This document shows positions 24,084 to 32,165 of a stretch of 64,000 nucleotides of DNA, piece after piece (the stretch's first letter is position 1; each line of letters starts with the position of its first letter). The position numbers were made by a program, and so were the translations under genes. Location of the stretch: the NCBI RefSeq assembly GCF_017565425.1, contig NZ_JAGEMK010000002.1, positions 124,001 through 188,000 on the forward strand, read 5' to 3'. The DNA is from Actinotalea soli (lineage in GTDB: Bacteria; Actinomycetota; Actinomycetes; Actinomycetales; Cellulomonadaceae). The notes beneath the pieces were generated by a model. That model was not told the DNA's origin and did not search any database. It was given only the letters and a program-made list of their open reading frames with translations.

Positions 24084-25193
24084 ATGCCCCCTGCGCCCCC
24101 CTCGCACCGGCCGCGGCGCCTGGCAGCCCTGCTCCGCCACCCCCGGATGGGCCTGGCCCTCAAGGCGGCGCTGGCCGCGAGCATCGCGTGGGAGATCGCC
24201 CTGCGTCTCCCCGAGCCCTTCGCCGAGTACTCCTTCTACGCCCCCTTCGGCGCGATCGCGATGATGTACCCGACCGTCGCGGGCTCGACCAACCAGGCCC
24301 TGCGCGCCCTCGCCGCCGTGGCGGTCGGTGGGCTCATCGCCGTCGGCGCGGACGCGGCCGTGGGGTCGGGGTTCCCCGTCGTGACGATCGTCGTGCTGCT
24401 GGGGATGCTCCTGGGCGGTCTGCGGATGCTCGGAGAGCACGCCGTGTACGTGCCGATGGCTGCCGTCTTCATCCTGCTGCTCGGGCAGGGTGACGAGTTC
24501 GAGTACGCGGCCGCCTACGCGGGGCTCTTCGCCATGGGCGCCGCGTTGTCGATCCTCATCAACGCCGCGTTCCCCAGCCTGCCGTTCAGGCAGCTCGATG
24601 GTGCTCTCGCCGGTCTACGGGCCGCGGTGACGGCGCACCTCGAGCACCTCGCCGAGCAGTTCGACGAGCTGGCGGAGGACGACGACGGGCACGTCGAGCG
24701 TGCTGCCCTGGGACGCCCGGACCTCGACGTGCCCACCGCCGCCGCCCGCGAGGCGATACAGCACGCCCAGCTCGCGACGCGAGGGAACCTGCGCGCCAGA
24801 CGCAGTGGCCGGCGGTCGGTCGACGAGGACTACGAAGCCTTCCGCAGCCTCGAGCGTGTGGTCCTCCTCATCGACGACCTCTACGACCTCCTGGAGGACC
24901 AGCCCTGGGGGCACGACCTCAGCGCATCCCCTGAGGACCTGCGAGAGCCGGTCACCCGTGCGCTGCGCGCCCTGGTGCCCACGATCGAGCAGGTCGGCGT
25001 CGAGCCGCCCTCCGAGGACCTGCAGAAGGAGGTGGACGAGGCCATCGCCGATCTCACGCACGCGCTCCGTCGCCGGCAGAGCGACGGCGGGACCGACGCC
25101 GAGGCCTTCGTGGTCGCCACGATCATCACCTCGCTGCGGCGCTGCCTCGCCGCGACGATCTCGCCCGACCAGCTGCCGGCCTCCCCCTCCTGA
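24084..25193 (+). CDS. FUSC-like membrane protein (putative aromatic-acid exporter)
   Basis: A 369-residue protein whose first half (about 20-165) contains five or six hydrophobic helices. The pattern includes Phe-Tyr-Ala-Pro-Phe-Gly-Ala-Ile and Gln-Ala-Leu-Arg-Ala-Leu-Ala-Ala-Val, which resembles the fusaric-acid-resistance and aromatic acid exporter family. The second half (about 170-369) is a charged, helical cytoplasmic domain with Leu-Glu-His-Leu-Ala-Glu-Gln-Phe and Leu-Leu-Ile-Asp-Asp-Leu-Tyr-Asp-Leu-Leu-Glu stretches. The ATG at 24084 is 48 bases after the MATE stop, so they may share a transcript, ending at the long hairpin downstream. An exporter role is inferred from the fold only. 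Confidence 0.7.
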   Translation: MPPAPPSHRPRRLAALLRHPRMGLALKAALAASIAWEIALRLPEPFAEYSFYAPFGAIAMMYPTVAGSTNQALRALAAVAVGGLIAVGADAAVGSGFPVVTIVVLLGMLLGGLRMLGEHAVYVPMAAVFILLLGQGDEFEYAAAYAGLFAMGAALSILINAAFPSLPFRQLDGALAGLRAAVTAHLEHLAEQFDELAEDDDGHVERAALGRPDLDVPTAAAREAIQHAQLATRGNLRARRSGRRSVDEDYEAFRSLERVVLLIDDLYDLLEDQPWGHDLSASPEDLREPVTRALRALVPTIEQVGVEPPSEDLQKEVDEAIADLTHALRRRQSDGGTDAEAFVVATIITSLRRCLAATISPDQLPASPS

Positions 25194-25200
25194 ACGTGCG

Positions 25201-25237
25201 ACGAGGCCCGGCCCCCGTGGTGGGGGCCGGGCCTCGT
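25201..25237. terminator. 16-bp perfect hairpin, bidirectional terminator
   Basis: ACGAGGCCCGGCCCCC (25201-25216) pairs without mismatch with GGGGGCCGGGCCTCGT (25222-25237) over the loop GTGGT. It separates the convergent FUSC and rplI genes and can stop both. Confidence 0.88.
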
Positions 25238-25284
25238 CGGTGCTGCGTGACGCCGGGGCGTCAGGGTGCTGCGCGGGTCGAGGC

Positions 25285-25737
25285 TCAGGCCTCGGGGACC
25301 ACGCGGACGTCGATCTGCGCCGAGACGTCCTCGTGCAGGCGGACCTGCACCTGGAACTCGCCGAGGGCCTTGATCGGCTGACCGATCTCGACCTTCCGCT
25401 TGTCGATCGAGGGACCGCCCTGGGCCGTGACGGCCTCGGCGATGTCGGTCGTGGTGACGGCGCCGAAGAGGCGGCCCGAGGCACCAGCCCGGACGGTGAC
25501 CGTCACGGGCTTGGCCTGGAGCGAGTCACGCACGGCGCGCGCCTCGTCGAGGGTCGCGATCTCGCGGGCCTTGCGGGCCTTGCGGATCCCGGCGATCTGC
25601 TTCTCGGCGCCCTTGGACCACGGGGTCGCCAGGTTGCGCGGCAGGAGGAAGTTCCGGGCGTACCCGTCCTTCACCTCGACCACGTCACCGGGGGCACCGA
25701 GGCCGGTCACCTCATGGGTCAGGATGAGCTTTGCCAT
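25285..25737 (-). CDS. rplI: Ribosomal protein L9
   Basis: The 150-residue L9 protein binds 23S ribosomal RNA near the L1 stalk and helps keep the reading frame. The N-terminal RNA-binding domain starts [10 protein letters not shown], with [10 protein letters not shown] at about 27-36. A long charged connecting helix (about 45-75) follows, then the C-terminal domain with Arg-Leu-Phe-Gly-Ala-Val-Thr. Length and motifs are standard. It is the last gene of the rpsF-ssb-rpsR-rplI operon and lies 15 bases after rpsR. Confidence 0.97.
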   Translation of the reverse strand: MAKLILTHEVTGLGAPGDVVEVKDGYARNFLLPRNLATPWSKGAEKQIAGIRKARKAREIATLDEARAVRDSLQAKPVTVTVRAGASGRLFGAVTTTDIAEAVTAQGGPSIDKRKVEIGQPIKALGEFQVQVRLHEDVSAQIDVRVVPEA

Positions 25738-25752
25738 CTCGATCAGCCTTTC

Positions 25753-25989
25753 TCAGCGAGCCGAGCTCGAGTACGGCAGCAGGGCCATCTCACGGGCGTT
25801 CTTGACGGCCCGTGCGATCGCGCGCTGCTCCTGGACGGTGACACCGGTCACCCGGCGAGCGCGGATCTTGCCGCGGTCGGAGATGAACTTGCGCAGCAGC
25901 GCGGTGTCCTTGTAGTCGACCACGTCGATCTTGGCGGCCTTGAGAGGGTTCTGCTTCTTCTTGGGCTTACGGACGACGGGCTTCGCCAT
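25753..25989 (-). CDS. rpsR: Ribosomal protein S18, cysteine-free form
   Basis: A 78-residue S18 that pairs with S6 on the 30S platform. The core [12 protein letters not shown] and [11 protein letters not shown] is standard, as is the C-terminal Met-Ala-Leu-Leu-Pro-Tyr. The N-terminal region, where zinc-binding S18 proteins carry Cys-x-x-Cys, instead reads Lys-Lys-Gln-Asn-Pro-Leu-Lys, and there is no cysteine at all. This is therefore a zinc-independent form sitting in the main operon. The gene lies between ssb and rplI. Confidence 0.96.
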   Translation of the reverse strand: MAKPVVRKPKKKQNPLKAAKIDVVDYKDTALLRKFISDRGKIRARRVTGVTVQEQRAIARAVKNAREMALLPYSSSAR

Positions 25990-26072
25990 CGTGATGCTCC
26001 TTCGGTCTTCACCCCGCTCGCGTCGGTTCTCTCACCGTCGCGCCGCGGGACAGGTACGTGTCTGGGGTCAGA

Positions 26073-26597
26073 TCAGAACGGGGGCTCGTCCGAGGACGCG
26101 CCACCCGCCGAGGGTCCCGGTGTGGCCCACGGGTCGTTGTCGAAGGACGACGACCCGCCCTGGCCACCCTGGCCGCCGTAGCCACCGCCACCGCCACCAC
26201 CGCTGAACCCGCCACCGCCGCCGCCACCCGAGCGCTGGGCGCGGGTGACCTTGGCCGAGGCGTAACGCAGCGACGGGCCGACCTCGTCGACCTGGAGCTC
26301 GACGACGGTCCGCTTCTCGCCCTCGCGGGTCTCGTAGGACCGCTGGACGAGACGACCCTGGGCGACCACGCGCATGCCCTTGGTCAGGGACTCCGCGACG
26401 TTCTCGGCAGCCTCGCGCCAGATCGAGCAGCGCATGAACAGCGTGTCGCCGTCCTTCCACTCGTTGCTCTGACGGTCGAACTGCCGGGGGGTCGACGCGA
26501 TCGTGAAGTTCGCGACCGCCGCACCCGACGGGGTGAAGCGCAGCTCGGGGTCTCCGGTCAGGTTCCCGACCACCGTGATGATGGTGTCACCAGCCAT
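26073..26597 (-). CDS. ssb: Single-stranded DNA-binding protein
   Basis: A 174-residue SSB that coats single strands at the fork and gathers repair enzymes. The OB fold (about 1-115) has [12 protein letters not shown], Phe-Met-Arg-Cys-Ser-Ile-Trp and Ala-Gln-Gly-Arg-Leu-Val-Gln-Arg-Ser. A glycine-rich, disordered linker (about 120-160) with several Gly runs precedes the acidic tip Ser-Asp-Glu-Pro-Pro-Phe, which binds partner proteins. It is in the conserved rpsF-ssb-rpsR-rplI operon, supplying SSB together with ribosomal proteins. Confidence 0.97.
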   Translation of the reverse strand: MAGDTIITVVGNLTGDPELRFTPSGAAVANFTIASTPRQFDRQSNEWKDGDTLFMRCSIWREAAENVAESLTKGMRVVAQGRLVQRSYETREGEKRTVVELQVDEVGPSLRYASAKVTRAQRSGGGGGGGFSGGGGGGGYGGQGGQGGSSSFDNDPWATPGPSAGGASSDEPPF

Positions 26598-26650
26598 GCC
26601 AGCTCCTCGTGCTCGGATCGTGGGGGTGGATCAGTGCCGTGGGACGACGC

Positions 26651-26941
26651 TCAGTGGGCGTCGGGGCGCATGACCTTCGTGCGCACCACGGCCTCGTTGA
26701 GGCCGAGCTGCCGGTCGAGCTCCTTGGCGGTGGCCGGGGTGGCGGTGAAGTCGACCACCGCGTAGATGCCCTCGGCCTTCTTGTTGATCTCGTAGGCGAG
26801 GCGGCGACGGCCCCAGATGTCGACCTTGTCGACGGTCCCACCGGAGGTGGTGACCACCGAGAGGTACTTGTCGAGCGAAGGGGCGACGGTGCGCTCCTCG
26901 ATCTCGGGGTCGAGGATGATCATCATCTCGTACTGACGCAT
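26651..26941 (-). CDS. rpsF: Ribosomal protein S6
   Basis: A 96-residue S6 protein that forms a heterodimer with S18. It starts at ATG 26941 (Met-Arg-Gln-Tyr-Glu-Met-Met). A GTG 12 bases upstream is in frame but falls on the strong AGGAGG ribosome-binding site (about 26953-26958), which decides for the ATG. The sequence includes Ile-Leu-Asp-Pro-Glu-Ile-Glu-Glu-Arg, [16 protein letters not shown] and [10 protein letters not shown]. It is the first gene of the operon. The leader upstream has a small hairpin that might take part in S6:S18 feedback. Confidence 0.97.
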   Translation of the reverse strand: MRQYEMMIILDPEIEERTVAPSLDKYLSVVTTSGGTVDKVDIWGRRRLAYEINKKAEGIYAVVDFTATPATAKELDRQLGLNEAVVRTKVMRPDAH

Positions 26942-26971
26942 GCGAGTACCCACCTCCTGTGGACTCAGCGG

Positions 26972-26988
26972 TCACGGTCTCTCCGTGA
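26972..26988 (-). promoter_or_regulatory. Hairpin in the rpsF leader
   Basis: TCACGG (26972-26977) and CCGTGA (26983-26988) pair over a five-base loop in the 5' untranslated region of rpsF. A TAGACT -10-like hexamer lies further upstream (complement of 27061-27066). S6:S18 leaders in many bacteria have a short stem with a conserved CCG; whether this one qualifies needs alignment. Confidence 0.3.
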
Positions 26989-27088
26989 CAGGAGGGTGTT
27001 GCGCGTCTGCTGCGCGGCCCGTGCGGTGATGGCACCGCCGTCTCCACGCAGCAACGGCGCAGTCTATCGGCTCAGACGGACCGCCACG

Positions 27089-27130
27089 ACCACGGGGCCG
27101 GGGAGGGGTGGGCCTCCCCGGCCCCGTGGT
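27089..27130. terminator. 18-bp perfect hairpin terminator after the PBP gene
   Basis: The arm 27089-27106 (ACCACGGGGCCGGGGAGG) is exactly complementary to 27113-27130 over a six-base loop. It lies 14 bases past the PBP stop on the minus strand and separates that gene from the rpsF operon promoter. Confidence 0.88.
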
Positions 27131-27143
27131 CAGGGACGGTGGG

Positions 27144-29960
27144 TCAGGAGTTCGGGTTCGGCTCGGCCGGCGGGACGGGTTCCGGTTCTGGGTCCGGCTC
27201 CGGCTCCTCGGGGGCGGGCTCCGGCTCCGGCTCCGGCGACGGCCGCTCGACGACCTCCGGCGGCCCGCTCGAGACCACGATGCTGACGGTGCTGCCCGGC
27301 TCGGCCTCGCCACCGCTGGGGCTCGCGCTGATCACACGACCCTCCGCGACGGAGGTGCTCTCCTGCCGGGAGACCGACACCGAGAAGCCGGCGGCCTCGA
27401 GCCGCGCGACGGCGTCGGCCTCGGGCAGCCCGGTGACGTCCGGGACCTCCGCGGTGCTCGGACCCGTGGAGACCGAGATCGAGATCGCGCTGCCGGCCTG
27501 CGCCTCGCCCGTCGGGCTCTGCGAGATCACGGTGCCCGGGGCGGCCGCGTCGGCCACCTCGGTCCCGGCCACGGCGAAGCCGGCTCCCTCGAGGGCAGCC
27601 CGCGCCTCGTCCACGTGCATCCCGACCACGTTGGGGACGGGGACCATCGGGGGCACGTTGGGCTCGCCGACGTCGGCCCGCGGCGGGAACTGCAGCACCT
27701 CCATGCCGTCCATGGCCCGGGTCATGTAGCTCGTCCACAGGTTGATCGGGACCGAGCCACCGGTGATCTGGCTGTAGCCGCCGAACGGGGTGATGGTCTC
27801 GGCCGTCCTCCCGTCCTCGCTGACCTGGTACATCGCGACGGCGGTGGTCAGCTGGGGCGTGTAGCCCACGAACCAGGCCGAGCGGTTGTCGTTCGAGGTG
27901 CCGGTCTTGCCGGCCACGGGCCGCCCGAGCGCCTGGGCCGCGGTGCCGGACCCGCGCTGCACCACCTGCGTCATGGCGTACGTGGTGTCCGCCATGACCC
28001 CCTCCTCGAACACCCGCTCCGGGAGCTCGGCGCCCTCGTAGACCTGGCCGCCGTCGAGGTACTCGACCGTCTCGACGATGTACGGCTCGGTGCGGATGCC
28101 CTGGGCGGCGAAGGTGTTGTAGGCGTGGGCCATGTCGAGCGGGTGCGGGGAGGCCGTGCCGAGCACGTTGGCGGGCACCGGGTCCATGCCGCTCGCGTCC
28201 TCGGGCACGCCTGCCCGGACCGCGGCCTCGAGGGTCGCCTCCGGTCCGACCTCGACGTTCATCTGCGCGTACACGGAGTTGATCGAGTCGGCGGTCGCCC
28301 GGACCACGTCGACGTTGCCGAAGCTGCTGTCCCCGAAGTTGCGGACCCCCTCCTCACCGAAGCCCTCGACCCGCACCCGGTTGTTGCCGTCGTACCGCGA
28401 GGTCAGGGCGTTGCCCGCCTCGAGGTACGCCACCAGGGTGAAGGGCTTGAAGGTCGAGCCGGCCTGGGCCTCGTCCTGGGTCACGGCGTTGCGGGAGACC
28501 TCGAGGTAGTCCGGACCGCCGTACAGCGCACGGATGGCTCCGGTCTGCGGGTCCAGGGTCACCATCGCGGTGCGCAGGTTCTCGGGGGCGTCCTCGGGCA
28601 GCTCGGCCACGGAGTCGACGGCGGCCTGCTGCATGGCCGGGTCGATGCTCGTGGTGATCCGGTAGCCCCGCTGACGCAGCTCGTCCGAGCTGATCGAGGA
28701 CCTGGTCGTCAGCTCGCTCTCGACCATCGAGAGCAGGTAGCCCTGCGGGCCGGCCATGGTGTCCGAGCGCGAGTACTCCACCACCTCGTCGATCGGGAAG
28801 GTCTCGGCGTCGCGCTCGGCCTGGGTGATGGCGCCGGTCTCGACCATGCCGTCCATGACGTAGTCCCAGCGCTGCTCGGCCCGCTCGGGGTTCACGTGCG
28901 GGTCCCAGTTGTTGGGCGAGGGGACGATCCCGGCGATCAGGGCGGCCTGGGCGCGGGTGAGGTCCGCCACCCCGACGCCGAAGTACGACTGCGCCGCGAC
29001 CTCGATGCCGTAGGAGTCCCGGCCGAAGTAGATCGTGTTGAGGTAGTTCTCGAGGATCTCGTCCTTGTCCTGCTGCCGCGCGAGCTTGACGGCGAGCAGG
29101 GCCTCCTGGGCCTTGCCGCGGTAGTCGTCGACCGTGGTGCCGAAGTAGTAGCGCTCGGCGTACTGCTGGGTGATCGAGGACCCACCCTGGGTGGCCCCGC
29201 CCCGCACGTTGTTCCACACCGCACGGACCAGGCCCGTCGGGTTGATGCCCGGGTTCTCGTAGAAGGTGCGGTCCTCGGCCGCGACGATCGCCTCGCGCAT
29301 GTGGTCGGGGATCTGCTCGCCGCTGACGAGCACGCGGTTCTGGACGCCGAAGGTGCCCATCTCGGTCGCGTCGTCGGCGTAGTAGACCGTCGTGGTCTGC
29401 GCCTCGGCGAAGTCGTCCGGCTGCGGCACCTCGGTCGAGGCGTAGGCCCACACCACGAAGCCGACCAGCAGCAGCACGAAGAAGAGGATGACCCCGAGCA
29501 CGAGGCGCCACGAGGGCAGCCAGCGGCGGATCCCGGTCTTGCCCGCCCGCGGGTAGTCGATGAGACGACGGCGCGACCCCTTGCCGGCCCCTGCCGCCCC
29601 GCCCGAGCGTCCGCCGCCCGACCGTCCACCGCCCGAGCCGCCCCGACCCCCGCCCGAGCCGCGGCCGCCACGCCCGCCCGTGCCGCCCGAGGCCGCCGTC
29701 GTGCGCGTCGACGCACCTGTGGCCGTGCGCGCGCGAGCCGGGCCAGACCCGCCTGACCGTGCCGCTGCCGAGCCCGACGCGGCGGCGCCGGCCTGGGGGC
29801 TGGTGGGTGCCCACTGGGGCCGTCCGGCCGCCGGGGGCGTCCCCGGCCCGGTGCGCGCGGCGTTGCCGCCCTGCGCCCCGCTGATGACGCTGCGGCGCTG
29901 CGGCCCGGCGGGACCGCCTGTGCTCGCGGGTCCGTGGGGAGGGGGGTTGCCCGGTGCCAC
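27144..29960 (-). CDS. Class A penicillin-binding protein with two PASTA domains
   Basis: A bifunctional cell-wall synthase of 938 residues. The cytoplasmic tail (about 1-150) is Gly/Arg/Ser-rich and disordered. One membrane helix follows (about 165-190), then the glycosyltransferase domain with Ala-Ala-Glu-Asp-Arg-Thr-Phe-Tyr (catalytic Glu near 230) and Gly-Gly-Ser-Ser-Ile-Thr-Gln-Gln. The transpeptidase domain has Ser-Thr-Phe-Lys near residue 500, Ser-Ile-Asn, and Lys-Thr-Gly-Thr. Two PASTA domains (Val-Pro-Asn-Val-Val-Gly, Val-Pro-Asp-Val-Thr-Gly) precede a Pro-Glu-Pro tail. The GTG at 29960 is chosen because GAAAGG lies six bases before it; a longer frame to 30095 lacks such a site. Its place upstream of rpsF is conserved in actinobacteria. 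Confidence 0.94.
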   Translation of the reverse strand: MAPGNPPPHGPASTGGPAGPQRRSVISGAQGGNAARTGPGTPPAAGRPQWAPTSPQAGAAASGSAAARSGGSGPARARTATGASTRTTAASGGTGGRGGRGSGGGRGGSGGGRSGGGRSGGAAGAGKGSRRRLIDYPRAGKTGIRRWLPSWRLVLGVILFFVLLLVGFVVWAYASTEVPQPDDFAEAQTTTVYYADDATEMGTFGVQNRVLVSGEQIPDHMREAIVAAEDRTFYENPGINPTGLVRAVWNNVRGGATQGGSSITQQYAERYYFGTTVDDYRGKAQEALLAVKLARQQDKDEILENYLNTIYFGRDSYGIEVAAQSYFGVGVADLTRAQAALIAGIVPSPNNWDPHVNPERAEQRWDYVMDGMVETGAITQAERDAETFPIDEVVEYSRSDTMAGPQGYLLSMVESELTTRSSISSDELRQRGYRITTSIDPAMQQAAVDSVAELPEDAPENLRTAMVTLDPQTGAIRALYGGPDYLEVSRNAVTQDEAQAGSTFKPFTLVAYLEAGNALTSRYDGNNRVRVEGFGEEGVRNFGDSSFGNVDVVRATADSINSVYAQMNVEVGPEATLEAAVRAGVPEDASGMDPVPANVLGTASPHPLDMAHAYNTFAAQGIRTEPYIVETVEYLDGGQVYEGAELPERVFEEGVMADTTYAMTQVVQRGSGTAAQALGRPVAGKTGTSNDNRSAWFVGYTPQLTTAVAMYQVSEDGRTAETITPFGGYSQITGGSVPINLWTSYMTRAMDGMEVLQFPPRADVGEPNVPPMVPVPNVVGMHVDEARAALEGAGFAVAGTEVADAAAPGTVISQSPTGEAQAGSAISISVSTGPSTAEVPDVTGLPEADAVARLEAAGFSVSVSRQESTSVAEGRVISASPSGGEAEPGSTVSIVVSSGPPEVVERPSPEPEPEPAPEEPEPDPEPEPVPPAEPNPNS

Positions 29961-30266
29961 GCTGTGCCTTTCGACGACGGAAGTGCGGGGTCGCAGGGGG
30001 CGACCCTCGCCCAGGGTACGGATGCGGGGGGCCGACCGACGCCGGTCAGACCCGCCCCAGTATGCGGATCCGTCGGTGAAGGCCGTGTGCGTCACGGTGC
30101 AGGAACGGGGGAGATCGAGGCGTTGGTTGCGAGAGCCCGGATCGCGTCCTACTGTTCCGATGTATCAGTTCGATACATCGGGTCCGAAGGTACCGCCTGA
30201 TCCCGATCATGACCATCGGCCGTGCGCAGGCACCTGGACCGAGCACGAGGAACGAGGAGGCCGAGG
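29961..30266. promoter_or_regulatory. Divergent promoter region between the PBP and padR genes
   Basis: About 306 bases separate the two starts. The only clear structure is the PadR-like inverted repeat at 30157-30181. The first part (29961-30095) is an in-frame extension of the PBP that looks untranslated. No RNA gene or repeat is seen. Confidence 0.5.
30157..30181. promoter_or_regulatory. PadR-type operator, perfect 10-bp inverted repeat
   Basis: CCGATGTATC (30157-30166) is exactly complementary to GATACATCGG (30172-30181) across AGTTC. The ATGT...ACAT ends and the ATAC core match known PadR-family operators. It lies about 90 bases upstream of the padR start, so PadR should regulate its own operon with ino1. 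Confidence 0.75.
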
Positions 30267-30896
30267 GTGCGAAGCCGTTCCGACGTCCTCGAGCTCGCCA
30301 TCCTCGGCCTGCTCCACGAGGCGCCGATGCACGGGTACGAGCTTCGCAAGCGGCTCAACATGACCCTCGGCTCGTTCCGGGCGTTCTCCTACGGCTCGCT
30401 CTACCCCTGCCTCAAGAGCCTCGTGCAGCGCGGGCTCATCGTGGGCAGCTCGACCGTCGGCTCGCCTCCGCCGCACGCGCTGAGCGGCAAGCGGGCCCGG
30501 ATCGTGTACGAGCTCACCGCTGACGGCAAGGAGCACCTCTCGGGGATCCTGGCCAGCTCCGGCCCGGCGGCGTGGGAGGACGAGCACTTCGACGTGCGGT
30601 TCACGCTCTTCGGCCAGACCGACGCCGAGACCCGGCTGCGGATCCTCGAAGGGCGCCGCACCCGGCTCACCGAGCGGCTCGAGCAGGTACGGCAGTCGGC
30701 CACCCGGACCCGTGAGCGTCTTGACGACTACACCCTCGAGCTGCAGCGTCACGGCCTCGAGCAGGTCGAGCGCGAGGTCCGCTGGCTCGACGGACTGATC
30801 GACGACGAGCGTGGCAACCGCCGCGCCGAGCACCGCGGGACCGGTCAGCCGACCGGTCCTGTCCCCGCCGACGACGCAGACGCGTCACGGCACTGA
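30267..30896 (+). CDS. PadR-family transcriptional regulator
   Basis: A 209-residue PadR regulator. The N-terminal winged helix (about 1-85) has Leu-Ala-Ile-Leu-Gly-Leu-Leu-His-Glu-Ala-Pro-Met-His-Gly-Tyr-Glu-Leu and Tyr-Gly-Ser-Leu-Tyr-Pro-Cys-Leu. The C-terminal half (about 115-190) is a long charged helical region with Arg-Leu-Thr-Glu-Arg-Leu-Glu-Gln-Val, forming the dimer arm. GTG 30267 follows GAGGAGG by six bases. The ino1 gene starts 20 bases after its stop, a pairing widely seen in actinobacteria. It probably controls inositol-phosphate and hence mycothiol and phosphatidylinositol supply. Confidence 0.92.
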   Translation: MRSRSDVLELAILGLLHEAPMHGYELRKRLNMTLGSFRAFSYGSLYPCLKSLVQRGLIVGSSTVGSPPPHALSGKRARIVYELTADGKEHLSGILASSGPAAWEDEHFDVRFTLFGQTDAETRLRILEGRRTRLTERLEQVRQSATRTRERLDDYTLELQRHGLEQVEREVRWLDGLIDDERGNRRAEHRGTGQPTGPVPADDADASRH

Positions 30897-30916
30897 GAGA
30901 GATCTGAGGAGCGAGG

Positions 30917-32008
30917 ATGAGTTCGATCCGCGTCGCCATCGTGGGCGTCGGCAACTGCGCCGCATCGCTGGTCCAGGGCGTCCACTTCTACGCGGACGCC
31001 GACCCGCAGAGCACGGTGCCAGGCCTGATGCACGTCCAGTTCGGCCAGTACCACATCTCTGACGTCGAGTTCGTCGCAGCCTTCGACGTCGACGCGAAGA
31101 AGGTCGGCTTCGACCTCTCCGAGGCCATCGGCGCCAGCGAGAACAACACCATCAAGATCGCCGACGTCCCGCCGCTCGGCGTGACCGTGCAGCGTGGCCC
31201 GACCCTCGACGGCATCGGCAAGTACTACGCCGAGACCATCGAGCAGTCCGACGCCGAGCCGGTCGACGTCGTCGCGGCCCTCAAGGAGGCCCAGGTCGAC
31301 GTCCTGGTCTGCTACCTCCCCGTGGGCTCGGAGGACGCCGCCAAGTTCTACGCGCAGTGCGCGATCGACGCGGGTGTGGCCTTCGTCAACGCGCTGCCCG
31401 TGTTCATCGCCTCGGACCCCGAGTGGGCCAAGAAGTTCGAGGACGCCGGCGTCCCGATCGTCGGCGACGACATCAAGTCCCAGGTGGGCGCGACCATCAC
31501 GCACCGCGTCATGGCCAAGCTCTTCGAGGACCGCGGCGTCGCGCTGGACCGCACGTACCAGCTGAACGTCGGCGGCAACATGGACTTCAAGAACATGCTC
31601 GAGCGGGACCGTCTGCAGTCCAAGAAGATCTCCAAGACGCAGTCGGTGACCTCGAACCTCGAGGGCTCGCTCGCAGGCAAGACCGAGGACCGCAACGTCC
31701 ACATCGGCCCGTCGGACTACGTCCAGTGGCTCGACGACCGCAAGTGGGCCTACGTCCGCCTCGAGGGCCGCGCCTTCGGCGAGGTCCCCCTGAACCTCGA
31801 GTACAAGCTCGAGGTCTGGGACTCGCCCAACTCGGCCGGCATCATCATCGACGCCCTGCGCGCCGCGAAGATCGCCAAGGACCGCGGCATCGGCGGGCCC
31901 ATCCTGTCCGCGTCGACGTACTTCATGAAGTCCCCCCCGGTCCAGATGGAGGACTCGAAGGGCCGTCGCCAGCTCGAGGCGTTCATCGCCGGGGACGCCG
32001 AGCGCTAG
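30917..32008 (+). CDS. ino1: Inositol-3-phosphate synthase
   Basis: A 363-residue NAD-dependent enzyme that turns glucose-6-phosphate into L-myo-inositol-3-phosphate. In actinobacteria this feeds mycothiol and phosphatidylinositol synthesis. The NAD-binding Gly-Val-Gly-Asn-Cys-Ala-Ala-Ser-Leu is at residues 10-18. Conserved blocks Cys-Tyr-Leu-Pro-Val-Gly-Ser-Glu, [11 protein letters not shown] and Leu-Asn-Val-Gly-Gly-Asn-Met-Asp-Phe match the family. Ser-Pro-Asn-Ser-Ala-Gly near 305 and the ending Tyr-Phe-Met-Lys-Ser-Pro-Pro are also typical. It is the second gene of the padR operon, followed by a strong terminator. It fits with the mycothiol-dependent arsenate reductase in the window. Confidence 0.96.
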   Translation: MSSIRVAIVGVGNCAASLVQGVHFYADADPQSTVPGLMHVQFGQYHISDVEFVAAFDVDAKKVGFDLSEAIGASENNTIKIADVPPLGVTVQRGPTLDGIGKYYAETIEQSDAEPVDVVAALKEAQVDVLVCYLPVGSEDAAKFYAQCAIDAGVAFVNALPVFIASDPEWAKKFEDAGVPIVGDDIKSQVGATITHRVMAKLFEDRGVALDRTYQLNVGGNMDFKNMLERDRLQSKKISKTQSVTSNLEGSLAGKTEDRNVHIGPSDYVQWLDDRKWAYVRLEGRAFGEVPLNLEYKLEVWDSPNSAGIIIDALRAAKIAKDRGIGGPILSASTYFMKSPPVQMEDSKGRRQLEAFIAGDAER

Positions 32009-32027
32009 TCCCCCCAGCAGTGCACGA

Positions 32028-32062
32028 CGAAGGCCCCGGGCGCACGCCACCCGGGGCCTTCG
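32028..32062. terminator. 13-bp hairpin terminator after ino1
   Basis: CGAAGGCCCCGGG (32028-32040) pairs with CCCGGGGCCTTCG (32050-32062) over a nine-base loop, 20 bases after the ino1 stop. Confidence 0.82.
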
Positions 32063-32165
32063 CCATACCCAGCCCTCGTCCCCTCCAGCCCCTCCGCCGC
32101 GGGCGGCACCCGGCCGCGGCACCGGCCGAGGTGACCGGCGGATAGCCTGCGGGGGTGAGTGCGTC

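Noticed and set aside
27144-27260. Pro-Glu-Pro repeats at the PBP end as a DNA repeat element
   Set aside because: It is a low-complexity protein tail common in PASTA-containing PBPs, not a mobile or regulatory repeat.
29961-30095. A 45-residue N-terminal extension of the PBP
   Set aside because: A GTG at 29960 has a proper GAAAGG site, and the extension's composition looks untranslated.
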